From Prevotella vespertina (GTDB taxonomy: Bacteria; Bacteroidota; Bacteroidia; Bacteroidales; Bacteroidaceae), in contig NZ_VVIQ01000005.1 of the NCBI RefSeq assembly GCF_009728485.1, positions 122,790 through 186,789 on the forward strand: 64,000 bases of DNA, in the 5' to 3' direction. Of the stretch, positions 27,894 to 36,994 are shown in pieces. Position 1 is the stretch's first letter. Every line of letters begins with the position of its first letter. A program made the translations under genes and the position numbers. The notes beneath the pieces are model-generated. The model saw nothing but the letters and a program-made list of their open reading frames with translations. It was not told the origin of the DNA and did no database searches.

Positions 27894-27950
27894 AATTCTT
27901 GTCTTTAATATCAACTAAGCCTTAACGCTTTGAGGTTTCATAATAATGAC

Positions 27951-28769
27951 TTAATAAGACTCTTCAATAGAAGGGAAAGACTTCTCCTTTACACACTTAA
28001 TGTATTCTTGTACTCCTTCTGTCATGCACTTATTGACATCGGCAAAATGGCGTAAAAACTTAGGCTTGAAACCTTGTGTCATTCCAAGAGCATCGGCATA
28101 TACAAGTACTTGACCATCCGTTTCATTACCTGCGCCAATACCAATAGTAGCTGCCTTTACCATTGAGGTTACCTTTGCTGCCAATGCAGATGGTACTTTC
28201 TCTAGCGTAATAGCACTAACACCTGCGGCATCTAACGCTAAGGCATCGTCAATGAGTTTCTGTGCTTCTGCGTCTTCTTTTGCACGAAGCCCATAACCAC
28301 CAAACTTATGAATACTCTGTGGAGTTAAACCAAGGTGACCAATGACAGGAATGCCAGCATCAACAATACCTTTGACAGTGTTAGCAATCTCTTGACCGCC
28401 TTCCATCTTTACTGCACCAGCACCAGTTTCCTTAATAATGCGTATAGCATTACGAATCCCCTCTTCACGACTTACCTGATAAGAGCCAAATGGCATATCA
28501 CAAACAACAAGGCAATGTTGGCAAGCCCTAACAACAGCACGTGCATGGTAAATCATCTGATCAATAGTAATAGGGGTTGTGTCCTGATTACCTGCCATTA
28601 CATTAGAAGCTGAATCGCCAACAAGAATACTATCAATACCAGCAGCGTCGATTATCCCTGCCGTTGTGAAATCGTAAGCTGTCATTTGAGTTATTTTCTC
28701 ACCTGCAGCCTTCATTTCTAATAGTGTCTTTGCTGTTACTTTCTTCTTATCTGTTGTTAAATATCCCAT
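27951..28769 (-). CDS. panB: 3-methyl-2-oxobutanoate hydroxymethyltransferase
   Basis: A 272-residue TIM-barrel enzyme of pantothenate synthesis that adds a hydroxymethyl group from methylene-THF to ketoisovalerate. Conserved blocks: TAYDFTTAGIIDAAGIDSILVGDS (metal-binding Asp), CDMPFGSYQ, GAGAVKMEGG, VIGHLGLTPQS and GIGAGNETDGQVLVYAD. Length is normal. Other pan genes are not adjacent. A good promoter lies at 28804-28834 on the minus strand. Confidence 0.96.
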   Translation of the reverse strand: MGYLTTDKKKVTAKTLLEMKAAGEKITQMTAYDFTTAGIIDAAGIDSILVGDSASNVMAGNQDTTPITIDQMIYHARAVVRACQHCLVVCDMPFGSYQVSREEGIRNAIRIIKETGAGAVKMEGGQEIANTVKGIVDAGIPVIGHLGLTPQSIHKFGGYGLRAKEDAEAQKLIDDALALDAAGVSAITLEKVPSALAAKVTSMVKAATIGIGAGNETDGQVLVYADALGMTQGFKPKFLRHFADVNKCMTEGVQEYIKCVKEKSFPSIEESY

Positions 28770-28803
28770 ATATACCTTTTACCTTATTTTAAGTTTGTGT
28801 GTG

Positions 28804-28834
28804 CAAAGGTACTTGTTTTTAGTTATTTGGCAAA
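28804..28834 (-). promoter_or_regulatory. promoter of panB
   Basis: On the minus strand TTTG (28831-28834), 19 bases, then TACCTTTG (28804-28811). The -33 element lies inside the 3' end of the upstream HAD gene. Confidence 0.75.
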
Positions 28835-29442
28835 GTAAAACCAATATAATTGCGGATAACCTTATCCGTGTATTTCTTTATTTCATGTATAGGATTCGTT
28901 GTAGCTAAGCCAATCACACAAGCACCTGATGCTACACCGGAACGCAATCCATTAAAGCTATCTTCAAAGACAACACATTCCTTGGATTGTACTCCAAAGC
29001 GGGCTGCTGCCTTGAGATAACAATCTGGTGAAGGCTTGCTTTCTTCAAAGTCTTCAGATGTTAAGATTGCATCGAAATAGGATTGAAACTCTGGATGTTT
29101 ACGATAAACATTTTGCATCTTCTCACGATTGGAACTTGTAACAACAGCTGTCTTTATCCCTTTCGACCTAAGCGCTTTAACGAAAGGTTCAAAGCCGTCA
29201 ACATAGTTGAAAGGCATACTCTGTTCAAACTCATTCAGCTTATTTGTTATTTCTTGTTGTTTCTTCTCCTCCCCAGCGAAGTATTTATCATAGATTTGGA
29301 CTAAGGTCTGCCCCTTAATGATATATTCAAAGTCGGCTATTTCAGGGCAATATTCCTTCTTCATTTCACTCCAAAACGAGGTATATAATGACTCGGTTTC
29401 AAACACAACTCCATCTAAATCAAACAAACAAGCTTTTATCAT
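28819..29442 (-). CDS. HAD-superfamily phosphatase (beta-phosphoglucomutase-like)
   Basis: A 207-residue HAD hydrolase. Motif I is LFDLDGVVFET (nucleophile DxD), motif II TSSN near residue 102, motif III Lys in EESKPSPDCYL near 136, and motif IV VFEDSFNGLRS near 158. The cap is small and helical (subfamily IA). Substrates are probably sugar phosphates; the exact one cannot be told. A minus-strand -7 box TAACTTTG is at 29474-29481, divergent from rsmG. Confidence 0.88.
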   Translation of the reverse strand: MIKACLFDLDGVVFETESLYTSFWSEMKKEYCPEIADFEYIIKGQTLVQIYDKYFAGEEKKQQEITNKLNEFEQSMPFNYVDGFEPFVKALRSKGIKTAVVTSSNREKMQNVYRKHPEFQSYFDAILTSEDFEESKPSPDCYLKAAARFGVQSKECVVFEDSFNGLRSGVASGACVIGLATTNPIHEIKKYTDKVIRNYIGFTLPNN

Positions 29443-29578
29443 TCTTTCTCCTTGATTAATATTCTATACAATGCAAAGTTACGAAAACTTTTTGTAACTT
29501 TGCCTTCGCTAATTAATAATTAGGAAGGATACGGGTGCTGTTGATGAGTATTCTTCGTAGCATATAACAATACAACTA

Positions 29579-30202
29579 ATGATTGATATTATAAAGAAAT
29601 ACTTCCCTAGTTTAACTACAGAACAGGAGGAGCAGTTTAATGCGCTTAATGCTTTGTATCATGAATGGAATGCGAAGATAAACGTTATCTCTCGTAAGGA
29701 CATTGATAATCTCTATGAGCATCATGTTCTTCATTCTCTTGCAATAGCTAAGGTGATAAACTTTCGGGATGGTACTAATGTGTTAGACTTTGGAACAGGT
29801 GGAGGGTTTCCTGGTATTCCACTTGCCATTCTCTTTCCTGAAGCTAATTTCAAACTCATTGATGGTACTGGCAAGAAGGTGCGTGTTGCACAAGAAGTTG
29901 CTTCTGCGATAGGACTTACTAACGTTCTTCCTGCACATTTAAGAGGGGAGGAAGAGAAAGGTAAGTTTGATTTTATAGTATCTCGTGCCGTCATGCCACT
30001 TCCTGATTTAATGAAGATTGTCAAAAAGAATATAGCTCGTGATCAGCATAATGTCTTGCCCAATGGTGTAATAGTTCTTAAAGGAGGAAACCTTGAAGAG
30101 GAGTTGAAACCTTATAAGAATATTGTGGAGAAGACAGAGATATCACAATGGTTTGATGAGGAATGGTTTAAAGGGAAATATCTTATTTATGTACCGGGAT
30201 AA
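29579..30202 (+). CDS. rsmG: 16S rRNA (guanine-527-N7)-methyltransferase
   Basis: A 207-residue SAM-dependent enzyme that methylates G527 in the decoding region of 16S rRNA. The conserved blocks are NAKINVISRKDIDNLYEHHVLHSL, VLDFGTGGGFPGIPLAI (SAM-binding loop) and FDFIVSRAVMPLPDL. Length is normal. A -7 box TAACTTTG at 29495-29502 leaves a leader of about 70 bases. The MBL and ruvC genes follow closely in the same direction. Confidence 0.95.
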   Translation: MIDIIKKYFPSLTTEQEEQFNALNALYHEWNAKINVISRKDIDNLYEHHVLHSLAIAKVINFRDGTNVLDFGTGGGFPGIPLAILFPEANFKLIDGTGKKVRVAQEVASAIGLTNVLPAHLRGEEEKGKFDFIVSRAVMPLPDLMKIVKKNIARDQHNVLPNGVIVLKGGNLEEELKPYKNIVEKTEISQWFDEEWFKGKYLIYVPG

Positions 30203-30256
30203 GTCATATAGTAACCTTATTCAAACGACTTTATCTTACAATTAACATCCAAAGAA

Positions 30257-30901
30257 ATGCTAAGAATCCAGACCTTTGAGGTTAATCCTCTACATGAGAA
30301 TTGTTATGTCATCAATGATGAGACAAAGGAATGTGTCATCATTGATTGCGGTGCGCTTACTGAAGCCGAACAGAATACTGTCATTACATATATAAGGGAG
30401 GAAGGCTTAAAGCCTGTTCATAATCTTGGTACACACGGACATTTAGATCATCATTTTGGTGATGCTGCAATTCTATCTGCATTCAACTTACAACCAGAAG
30501 TTGCTGAAGGGGATAAGGGGCTCATGCAACACCCGAGAGAAGCAGCCTTGCAAATGTTAGGGATGGATTTGAATATAGACCTTCCTACAGGTAATTTGAA
30601 ACTTACCGAAAATGAGGAAGTTAAGTTTGGTTCGCATACCTTTAAAATCATTCGTACACCTGGTCACTCACCTGGCTCTGTATCGTTCTATTGTGCTGAG
30701 GAGAATGTATTGTTTACTGGCGATACACTCTTTAAAGGAAGTATAGGTCGAACGGACTTCCCCGGAGGGAGCATGTTTCAAATAATTAGTAGTCTGCGTG
30801 AACTTGCACAATTACCAGATAAGACGATTGTCTATCCGGGGCATGGACCACAAACTTCTATCGGGTTTGAACTTGCTCATAACCCATATATGGACAGATA
30901 A
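30257..30901 (+). CDS. MBL-fold metallo-hydrolase (glyoxalase II-like)
   Basis: A 214-residue metallo-beta-lactamase-fold protein. The metal-binding HxHxDH motif is seen as THGHLDHHFGD near residue 59, with later ligands His in RTPGHSPGS, Asp in FTGDTLF and His in YPGHGPQT. It is the short, Glo2-like YcbL type that hydrolyses thioesters, but the substrate is not fixed. It lies between rsmG (54 bases) and ruvC (15 bases), probably in one operon. Confidence 0.9.
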   Translation: MLRIQTFEVNPLHENCYVINDETKECVIIDCGALTEAEQNTVITYIREEGLKPVHNLGTHGHLDHHFGDAAILSAFNLQPEVAEGDKGLMQHPREAALQMLGMDLNIDLPTGNLKLTENEEVKFGSHTFKIIRTPGHSPGSVSFYCAEENVLFTGDTLFKGSIGRTDFPGGSMFQIISSLRELAQLPDKTIVYPGHGPQTSIGFELAHNPYMDR

Positions 30902-30916
30902 TTAGCAGACGATCGA

Positions 30917-31492
30917 ATGCAAAAGAAAAGTGTTACGCCAGAAAAGATTCTCTTAGGGATTGATCCAGGTACTAATGTCATGGGCTATGGAGTTTTACGT
31001 GTTCGTGGCAATAAGGCGGAACTCGTTGTTATGGGTGTAATAGATATGCGCAAAGAGAAAGATGTCTATCTACGCTTAGGTAAGATATTCGATCGTGTTT
31101 CTGGTATTATAGCAGAGTACCTTCCTGACGAACTAGCTATTGAGGCTCCCTTCTTTGGCAAGAATGTACAATCAATGCTAAAGCTTGGGCGTGCTCAAGG
31201 TGTAGCGATTGCCGCCGCTATTCATCGTGACATTCCAATACAAGAGTATGCTCCTTTAAAGATTAAAATGGCAATCACGGGCAATGGTTCTGCATCCAAG
31301 GAACAAGTTGCAGGTATGTTACAGAAACTCCTTCACCTACGTGATGATCAAATGCCACACTTTATGGATGCTACCGATGCTGTTGCTGCTGCTTATTGCC
31401 ACTTTTTGCAAATGAGTCGCCCTATAACTGATGCCCAACACTACTCCTCTTGGAAGGACTTTGCTAGGAAGAATGCAGAGCGAATTAAATAG
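30917..31492 (+). CDS. ruvC: Holliday junction resolvase RuvC
   Basis: A 191-residue endonuclease of the RNase H fold that cuts Holliday junctions with RuvAB. Catalytic acids are visible in [12 protein letters not shown] (Asp), [19 protein letters not shown] (Glu) and [17 protein letters not shown] (two Asp). ruvA and ruvB are not adjacent. Array C begins 40 bases after its stop, within the likely 3' untranslated region. Confidence 0.96.
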   Translation: MQKKSVTPEKILLGIDPGTNVMGYGVLRVRGNKAELVVMGVIDMRKEKDVYLRLGKIFDRVSGIIAEYLPDELAIEAPFFGKNVQSMLKLGRAQGVAIAAAIHRDIPIQEYAPLKIKMAITGNGSASKEQVAGMLQKLLHLRDDQMPHFMDATDAVAAAYCHFLQMSRPITDAQHYSSWKDFARKNAERIK

Positions 31493-31532
31493 GAATTAGC
31501 ACCCGATTGTTGGTGCTGTTTAAAGGTGGTTC

Positions 31533-31617
31533 ATACTTTAAGTTAAACGAGGCTTGTACTTTAAGTTAAACGATGTTTGTACTTTAAGTTAAAGGTCAAT
31601 CGTACTTTAAGTTAAAG
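31533..31617 (+). repeat. 23-bp phased array C, unit GTACTTTAAGTTAAAC, 4 copies
   Basis: Units start at 31533, 31556, 31579 and 31602, exactly 23 bases apart, with 16 conserved bases and seven variable ones. It lies 40 bases after the ruvC stop and before the shared terminator at 31737, so it would be part of the ruvC transcript. Confidence 0.95.
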
Positions 31618-31736
31618 GTTGAATGTTGTTTTACTTTGTGTTTCATAGAGAGTGAAATGAGAGATGAAAGCTACTTTAAAGGATTGTGTTTTCCATTGAA
31701 ATGAATGAGTCGCAACGCACTTATAGTTATCTAAAA

Positions 31737-31783
31737 AAGTCACCATACTTAGCATTCTGAATATGCTGTAAGTAGGGTGACTT
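31737..31783. terminator. terminator between convergent ruvC and pepD
   Basis: AAGTCACC and TACTTA arms pair with TAAGTA and GGGTGACTT, with GCAT/ATGC closing the top. T-rich tracts lie on both outer sides, so it may work in both directions. Confidence 0.8.
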
Positions 31784-31841
31784 ATGATTTTATACCTTTA
31801 TCTTGATAGGATTGATATCAGATGAAAGATAAAGAAAAACT

Positions 31842-33293
31842 TTAATCGATGTTCTCAAGAACGGCTAAGAGATGATCCCAAACCATTTGAACAGTTGGAA
31901 TAAGCAAACATTCATCTGGTGTGTGGACATATCGTAATGTTGGTCCGAAGCTAATCATATCAAGCTCTGGATACTTCTCTGAGAAAAGACCGCACTCTAA
32001 TCCTGCGTGGATACCGAGGACACGTGGCTCTTTTCCAAAGAGTTTCTTATACTGTTCAACGGCGACATTTACTAACTCGGAATTAGGATTCATTTTCCAT
32101 GCAGGGTAACTGTCGTTTACAACAACTTCGGCTCCAGCTAATTCGAAGCAAGCACGAACAGTGTTCGTCATGTTCTCAAGGTTACTCATAACATTAGAGC
32201 GCTGTGAACTAACGATGACAAGCTTGTCTTCTGAAGTCTGGATGCTAGCAACATTGCTTGATGTTTCCACCATATAGGCTAAAGCCTCATCTTGACAATT
32301 TGTCAATGGACCATTATCAAGAGCTTGAAGTGCAAGAATCGCATTGTGAGAAACCTGTTTAGGCATAACCAATGCCGCATCAGCACTTTGAAGTGACCAT
32401 TCCATCGAGGTATCTGTTACGTGGAATTCATCTTCAACGTTCTTGCTAAAGATGTTCCAATCAGCTTTCACCTCATCCTTATGGTTTGCTGGGACAGCAA
32501 AGAGTATTTTACCATCACGAGGGATTGCATTATGCATCTTACCCGAGTTCCACTGACTCAAACGTAGATCTAATTTGTTTTGTTCCATATAAAGGAAACG
32601 TGCAAGGACTTTGATTGCATTCGCACGCTTCTTGTTAATGTCATCACCAGAATGACCGCCGACTAACCCTTTCAAACTAGCTTCCATAAAGAAGTAGTCC
32701 TCTGGAGCTTGCTCACGATCCAAACTGAATGTAGCAGTTGTGCTATTACCACCAGCACAGCTAACAAAGATCTGACCTTCGTCTTCAGAGTCTAAGTTGA
32801 TAAGGTACTTCCCAGTCATGAAGTTAGCTTCTAAGCCGAAGGCACCTGTTAAACCAGTCTCCTCGTCGCGAGTAAAGAGGCACTCGATAGGTCCATGTTT
32901 AATGTCATCTGAGTCAAGGATAGCTAACTCTAGTGCAACACCAATACCATCGTCAGCACCTAAAGTAGTACCTTTTGCGTGCAACCATTCACCATCAACA
33001 TAAGTTTGAATTGCATCTTTATGGAAGTCAAACTCAACGTCAACAAGTTTGTCACAAACCATATCCATGTGACTCTGAAGAACAACAGTAGGCACATGCT
33101 CCATACCCTTCGTAGCAGCCTTAGAGATAAGTACATTCCCCGTCTTATCTACCTTAACATCGAGGTTACGAGCTTTCGCAAACTCTTGTAAATACTTAAT
33201 CATTTGCTCTTCGTGCTTTGAAGGACGTGGTATCTGATTAATTTTCGCAAACTGCTCGAATACTCGAGCGGGTTTTAATTCTATATTCGCCAT
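31842..33293 (-). CDS. pepD: aminoacyl-histidine dipeptidase (M20C)
   Basis: A 483-residue zinc dipeptidase that splits Xaa-His dipeptides. Metal ligands are visible in LQSHMDMVCDK (HxD), GTTLGADDGIGVALE (bridging Asp), CLFTRDEETGLTGAFGL (catalytic Glu and ligand) and the C-terminal HTPDECLLI. The GGHSGDDINKKRANAI block is the lid/dimer domain. Length is normal. No signal peptide is seen, so it is cytoplasmic. A minus-strand -7 box (TATCTTTG, 33357-33364) overlaps the next gene's start region. Confidence 0.95.
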   Translation of the reverse strand: MANIELKPARVFEQFAKINQIPRPSKHEEQMIKYLQEFAKARNLDVKVDKTGNVLISKAATKGMEHVPTVVLQSHMDMVCDKLVDVEFDFHKDAIQTYVDGEWLHAKGTTLGADDGIGVALELAILDSDDIKHGPIECLFTRDEETGLTGAFGLEANFMTGKYLINLDSEDEGQIFVSCAGGNSTTATFSLDREQAPEDYFFMEASLKGLVGGHSGDDINKKRANAIKVLARFLYMEQNKLDLRLSQWNSGKMHNAIPRDGKILFAVPANHKDEVKADWNIFSKNVEDEFHVTDTSMEWSLQSADAALVMPKQVSHNAILALQALDNGPLTNCQDEALAYMVETSSNVASIQTSEDKLVIVSSQRSNVMSNLENMTNTVRACFELAGAEVVVNDSYPAWKMNPNSELVNVAVEQYKKLFGKEPRVLGIHAGLECGLFSEKYPELDMISFGPTLRYVHTPDECLLIPTVQMVWDHLLAVLENID

Positions 33294-33310
33294 ATTTAAT
33301 AATATTTTAT

Positions 33311-33341
33311 TTTGTTATCTTGCTCTTTTATATTACCTTTG
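33311..33341 (+). promoter_or_regulatory. promoter of the small membrane protein/ompH unit
   Basis: TTTG at 33311-33314, 19 bases, TACCTTTG at 33334-33341. The first ATG after it is 33371. Confidence 0.75.
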
Positions 33342-33370
33342 CGCCGATAAACAATGCAAAGATAAAGAAA

Positions 33371-33565
33371 ATGCTCGGAACATTATTATACTCATTGTTA
33401 ATAATTGCTATTGCCATGTTGCTCTTAGGAGTGCGTGTTATGCTAAAGAAGAATGGGAGTTTCCAGTCACAACACATATCAGACAATGCCTACTTAAAGG
33501 AGAAAGGTATTAGATGTGTAATAGATCAAGACAAAGAAGCTCGTGCAAAGAACAAAGCTTATTAA
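33371..33565 (+). CDS. small single-pass membrane protein
   Basis: A 64-residue protein with one N-terminal membrane segment (LLYSLLIIAIAMLLLGVRVML) and a polar C-terminus rich in charged residues (LKEKGIRCVIDQDKEARAKNKAY). An upstream in-frame start at 33320 is ruled out because the -7 box lies inside it. I do not know a function. It sits 23 bases before the OmpH-like gene and shares its promoter. Confidence 0.72.
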   Translation: MLGTLLYSLLIIAIAMLLLGVRVMLKKNGSFQSQHISDNAYLKEKGIRCVIDQDKEARAKNKAY

Positions 33566-33588
33566 AATAATCATTTAAACATACAATA

Positions 33589-34191
33589 ATGAAGAAAACA
33601 TTTTGTAGTATTGCAATGCTGGCAATGACAACATTCGCTTTTGTTGCGTGTAACAACCAGCCACAGAAGAACGATACAACAGAGACACAGTCAGGTACAA
33701 CTGCAAGTGCATCAACCTCTGGGGCACAGAAGATTGCTTATGTAGAAATAGATTCTATCATGAGTCAATATACTTATTGGAAAGATGTAACTAAGATTAT
33801 AAAGGCTAAAGAAGCTAACATTCAACGTACATTAGCTGGAAAGCAGAAGGCTATTCAAACTGCTGCTCTTAACTTCCAACAGAATGCCCAGGCTAATAAG
33901 TACACTCAGGCTCAGGCTCAACAGATTCAAGCAAGTATTCAGAAGCAAGCTCAGGATGCTGATGCTCTTCAACAGCGTTTGGGTGCTGAATATCAGAGTG
34001 AGGTTGCTAAGTACAATAAGGCTCTCTCTGATAGTGTTCACAATTACTTGAAAGAATACAATAAGGATAAGAAGTATGCTATTATCCTTGCAAAGAGCGG
34101 AGACAATATCCTATATGCTGATCCTGCTTACAACATTACAAACGAGGTTGTAAAAGGTATGAATCAAGCTTATAAGGGAATGGGTAAGTAA
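33589..34191 (+). CDS. OmpH/Skp-like lipoprotein
   Basis: A 200-residue protein with a lipoprotein signal (MLAMTTFAFVACNN, Cys near residue 21), then a T/S-rich linker and an OmpH-like helical hairpin (residues 50-170) rich in Gln and Ala (AQANKYTQAQAQQIQASIQKQAQ). Skp/OmpH proteins hold unfolded outer-membrane proteins in the periplasm. Classical Skp is soluble; here the lipobox suggests membrane attachment. A strong terminator follows at 34248. Confidence 0.85.
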   Translation: MKKTFCSIAMLAMTTFAFVACNNQPQKNDTTETQSGTTASASTSGAQKIAYVEIDSIMSQYTYWKDVTKIIKAKEANIQRTLAGKQKAIQTAALNFQQNAQANKYTQAQAQQIQASIQKQAQDADALQQRLGAEYQSEVAKYNKALSDSVHNYLKEYNKDKKYAIILAKSGDNILYADPAYNITNEVVKGMNQAYKGMGK

Positions 34192-34247
34192 TTGATAACT
34201 AAGAATCAATCGGGTTTCCCTGATTGTTACTTATTTATAATAGAATA

Positions 34248-34285
34248 GAAGTCAGTTGAAACCTTTTTCAACTGACTTCTTTTAT
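34248..34285 (+). terminator. terminator of the ompH-like gene
   Basis: AGAAGTCAGTTGAAA pairs with TTCAACTGACTTCT around a short loop, followed by TTTTATT. Confidence 0.9.
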
Positions 34286-34458
34286 TATATTTAAAGTAGC
34301 CCAATACGATAACTCTACTATCTCAATAATCTTGATACAATTCGGTCTACAATCTTTTTACTAATTGTCCTTTAATATACTTCTGATTATAAAAGTAAGG
34401 AAAGAGCGAATACTTATAGATTGGTGAGATAGTTTATTCCACGAATCATGATAGAAAG

Positions 34459-34509
34459 AGTGCCAATCAAAATAGCAACTTACAGGAGAAGGCTATGTTG
34501 ATTGGCACT
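34459..34509 (-). terminator. terminator of rho (long hairpin)
   Basis: AGTGCCAATCAA (34459-34470) pairs with TTGATTGGCACT (34498-34509), extended inside by ATAGC with GCTAT. It lies about 50 bases beyond the rho stop. The sequence between 34286 and 34458 shows nothing else. Confidence 0.7.
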
Positions 34510-34556
34510 ATCTTTATTTATAGCGTTTATTGTGCTTGACTAATATGAATAAAGTT

Positions 34557-36506
34557 TTAATCATTCATAGAAAGAAGGAATTCCTCGTTATCCTTTGTGC
34601 GAGCCATACGATCATGAATAGAGTTCATAGCCTCGATAGGATTCATATCAGCAATGTACTTACGGAGGATCCACATTCTATCAAGTGTTGTGCGGTCTTG
34701 CAAGAGGTCATCACGACGAGTGCTAGAAGCTACAAGGTTGACAGCTGGGAATATTCGCTTGTTGCTCAAACTGCGATCGAGTTGTAACTCCATGTTACCC
34801 GTACCCTTAAATTCTTCAAAGATAACCTCGTCCATCTTAGAACCAGTATCAATCAAAGCTGTTGCTATAATAGTCAACGATCCACCACCTTCTATATTAC
34901 GTGCAGCACCAAAGAAACGCTTAGGTTTCTGCAATGCGTTTGCGTCGACACCACCAGTAAGAACCTTACCAGAAGCCGGTGCAACTGTATTGTAAGCACG
35001 AGCTAAACGTGTGATAGAATCGAGGAAAATTACCACATCATGCCCACACTCAACCATACGTTTCGCCTTCTCTAGAACAATACCCGCAATCTTCACATGA
35101 CGTTCTGCTGGTTCATCGAAAGTTGAGGCAATCACTTCCGCATTAACTGTTCGTGCCATATCGGTAACCTCTTCAGGACGTTCGTCTATTAATAGCATCA
35201 TCAGGTAAGCCTCGGGATGATTTGCTGCAATAGCATTAGCAATGTCCTTCATCAAGATAGTTTTACCAGTCTTTGGCTGTGCAACAATCAGTGCACGCTG
35301 TCCCTTACCAATAGGGGAGAAGAGGTCAACTATACGTGTAGAGAGATTGGTAGTTTTTGGATCATTACAGAGAGAGAACTTCTCTTCTGGGAATAATGGT
35401 GTAAGGTGCTCAAATGGAATACGATCACGTACCTCAGCTGGTTTCCTACCATTGATCATCTCAATACTTGTCAATGGGAAGTATTTCTCTCCTGCGCGTG
35501 GGGGGCGAACAAAGCATTCAACGACATCACCTGTCTTTAAACCATATTGTTTAATCTGATTGTTTGAGACATAAACATCATCTGGAGAAGAAAGGTAATT
35601 ATAATCACTTGAACGTAAGAAGCCATAACCATCGGGCATAACTTCTAATACTCCATTTGCCTTGATAATGTTAGTGAAGTCATAAGCCTCCTCATTACTA
35701 ACCACTGGTGCATCATACATTGCAGGTGTAGAAGGCGTCTGAGTTGGCATAGTAGGCTGGTCAAACATATCGTAGTTTGGTACCGCACCTTGATCCTCAA
35801 TAGGGAGGTCAACTATAGGTATAAAGTCTGTTCCATCACCTGGATCACCAGCCCAAACCCCTTCAGGGACTACTTCTGTATTATTATGTGCATTGACCTT
35901 TTCTTGTAAACGAGCTAAGAGTTCCTCCTTATTCTCGGCATCCTCTTTAACTGGCATGCTTGAGAAATGGTCTTCAGGAATAAAATTATCTTCCATAGCT
36001 TCTGGTATAGTTTCTTCAACTATAGGTTTTGTCTCCTCCTGACTTTTTGTTTCCATCTTCTTAGCCTCTTCTTTGGCTTTGAGTGCTGCTTCAGCGGCAG
36101 CGATAGCTTCGAGTTCAGCTTTAGACTTTCTACCTCTATGCTTAGGCATTGAGGCTAGAATCTCCTCTGGTGTTTTCTCGGTTTCACTTGCTTTTTTAGG
36201 TGCTACTTCCTCTTTAAAGAGTGAAGGTTGTGCTTCTCCTGTAGGCTTATTCTTCTTAACATCGAAATTCTCCCCTTCATCGCCATGCACAGAATATACC
36301 CTGTCGGTATCCTTCCGCGTTATTCTTGTGCGCTTCCGCTTTGACTCCGATGGTCGTGCAGTACTAAGCTCTTCAGCCTGACGGTCAAGAATAGCATAAA
36401 CCAATTTATCCTTGTCGTCGCCTTGATTATATACTGCACCAGACTTCTGAGCAATAGTTTCAAGCTCAGAAACATCTTTCTCTAATAGTTCTTCTTTGCT
36501 TAACAT
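34557..36506 (-). CDS. rho: transcription termination factor Rho with disordered N-terminal insertion
   Basis: A 649-residue RNA helicase, about 230 longer than E. coli Rho. Residues 1-42 are a Rho_N domain; about 45-285 is a low-complexity, charged stretch with K/R-rich ([10 protein letters not shown]) and acidic parts and an AT-hook-like KHRGRKSK; about 285-365 is the RNA-binding cold-shock domain ([20 protein letters not shown]); the rest is the ATPase with Walker [21 protein letters not shown] and the Q-loop/R-loop region. Extended, disordered Rho is known in Bacteroidota. A minus-strand -7 box TACCTTTG is at 36589-36596. Confidence 0.96.
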   Translation of the reverse strand: MLSKEELLEKDVSELETIAQKSGAVYNQGDDKDKLVYAILDRQAEELSTARPSESKRKRTRITRKDTDRVYSVHGDEGENFDVKKNKPTGEAQPSLFKEEVAPKKASETEKTPEEILASMPKHRGRKSKAELEAIAAAEAALKAKEEAKKMETKSQEETKPIVEETIPEAMEDNFIPEDHFSSMPVKEDAENKEELLARLQEKVNAHNNTEVVPEGVWAGDPGDGTDFIPIVDLPIEDQGAVPNYDMFDQPTMPTQTPSTPAMYDAPVVSNEEAYDFTNIIKANGVLEVMPDGYGFLRSSDYNYLSSPDDVYVSNNQIKQYGLKTGDVVECFVRPPRAGEKYFPLTSIEMINGRKPAEVRDRIPFEHLTPLFPEEKFSLCNDPKTTNLSTRIVDLFSPIGKGQRALIVAQPKTGKTILMKDIANAIAANHPEAYLMMLLIDERPEEVTDMARTVNAEVIASTFDEPAERHVKIAGIVLEKAKRMVECGHDVVIFLDSITRLARAYNTVAPASGKVLTGGVDANALQKPKRFFGAARNIEGGGSLTIIATALIDTGSKMDEVIFEEFKGTGNMELQLDRSLSNKRIFPAVNLVASSTRRDDLLQDRTTLDRMWILRKYIADMNPIEAMNSIHDRMARTKDNEEFLLSMND

Positions 36507-36725
36507 ATATAATATATGTAGGAAATTATATCTTTGATTTGTTGTGTTTCTTAAAGAGAAACATCAGTAATGTGTCTTTTTGTGCTTGCAAAGGTATAAT
36601 AATTATTTGACTCCTACAAGAAAAGACATCATTTTTTGCCTTAGTCCTCAATGAAAATTATAAAAAGGGTAGAAATCAAACCTTATTGATTCTCAGCTCT
36701 TACACTGATATAAGTAAAGAGGAAG

Positions 36726-36856
36726 CTCTAACTTAAAGTACGATTGATGTTTAACTTAAAGTATAATTGATGTTTAACTTAAAGTACAAGTGTCGTTTAA
36801 CTTAAAGTACAAGTGTTGTTTAACTTAAAGTACAAGTGTTGTTTAACTTAGCGTAT
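36726..36856 (-). repeat. 23-bp phased array D, unit GTACTTTAAGTTAAAC on the minus strand, 6 copies
   Basis: On the + strand units GTTTAACTTAAAGTAC (first copy begins CTCTAAC) start at 36726, 36749, 36772, 36795, 36818 and 36841, exactly 23 bases apart. The intervening seven bases are themselves similar here (AAGTGTC, AAGTGTT), so this array may be the youngest. It lies between the rho start and the DUF4301 stop, beyond the DUF4301 terminator. Confidence 0.96.
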
Positions 36857-36880
36857 AAAAAACTTTAAAAGTGACAAGAA

Positions 36881-36915
36881 AAAAGGCTATAATCTCTAGT
36901 TGATTATAGCCTAAT
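36881..36915 (-). terminator. terminator of the DUF4301 gene
   Basis: GGCTATAATC pairs with GATTATAGCC around a seven-base loop; on the minus strand it is followed by TTTTTTCTT. Confidence 0.85.
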
Positions 36916-36994
36916 TACTATTTCTATGGTTGTCCCATCAATTACTGGATAGTTGTTTTATTGATAAGACTTTTAGACATTAACTTTTAAGTCC

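Noticed and set aside
31533..31617. Tandem 16-base repeats with 7-base variable parts as a mini-CRISPR
   Set aside because: Repeats and spacers are far shorter than any CRISPR, no cas gene is in the window, and the same unit recurs in small groups in four separate gaps.
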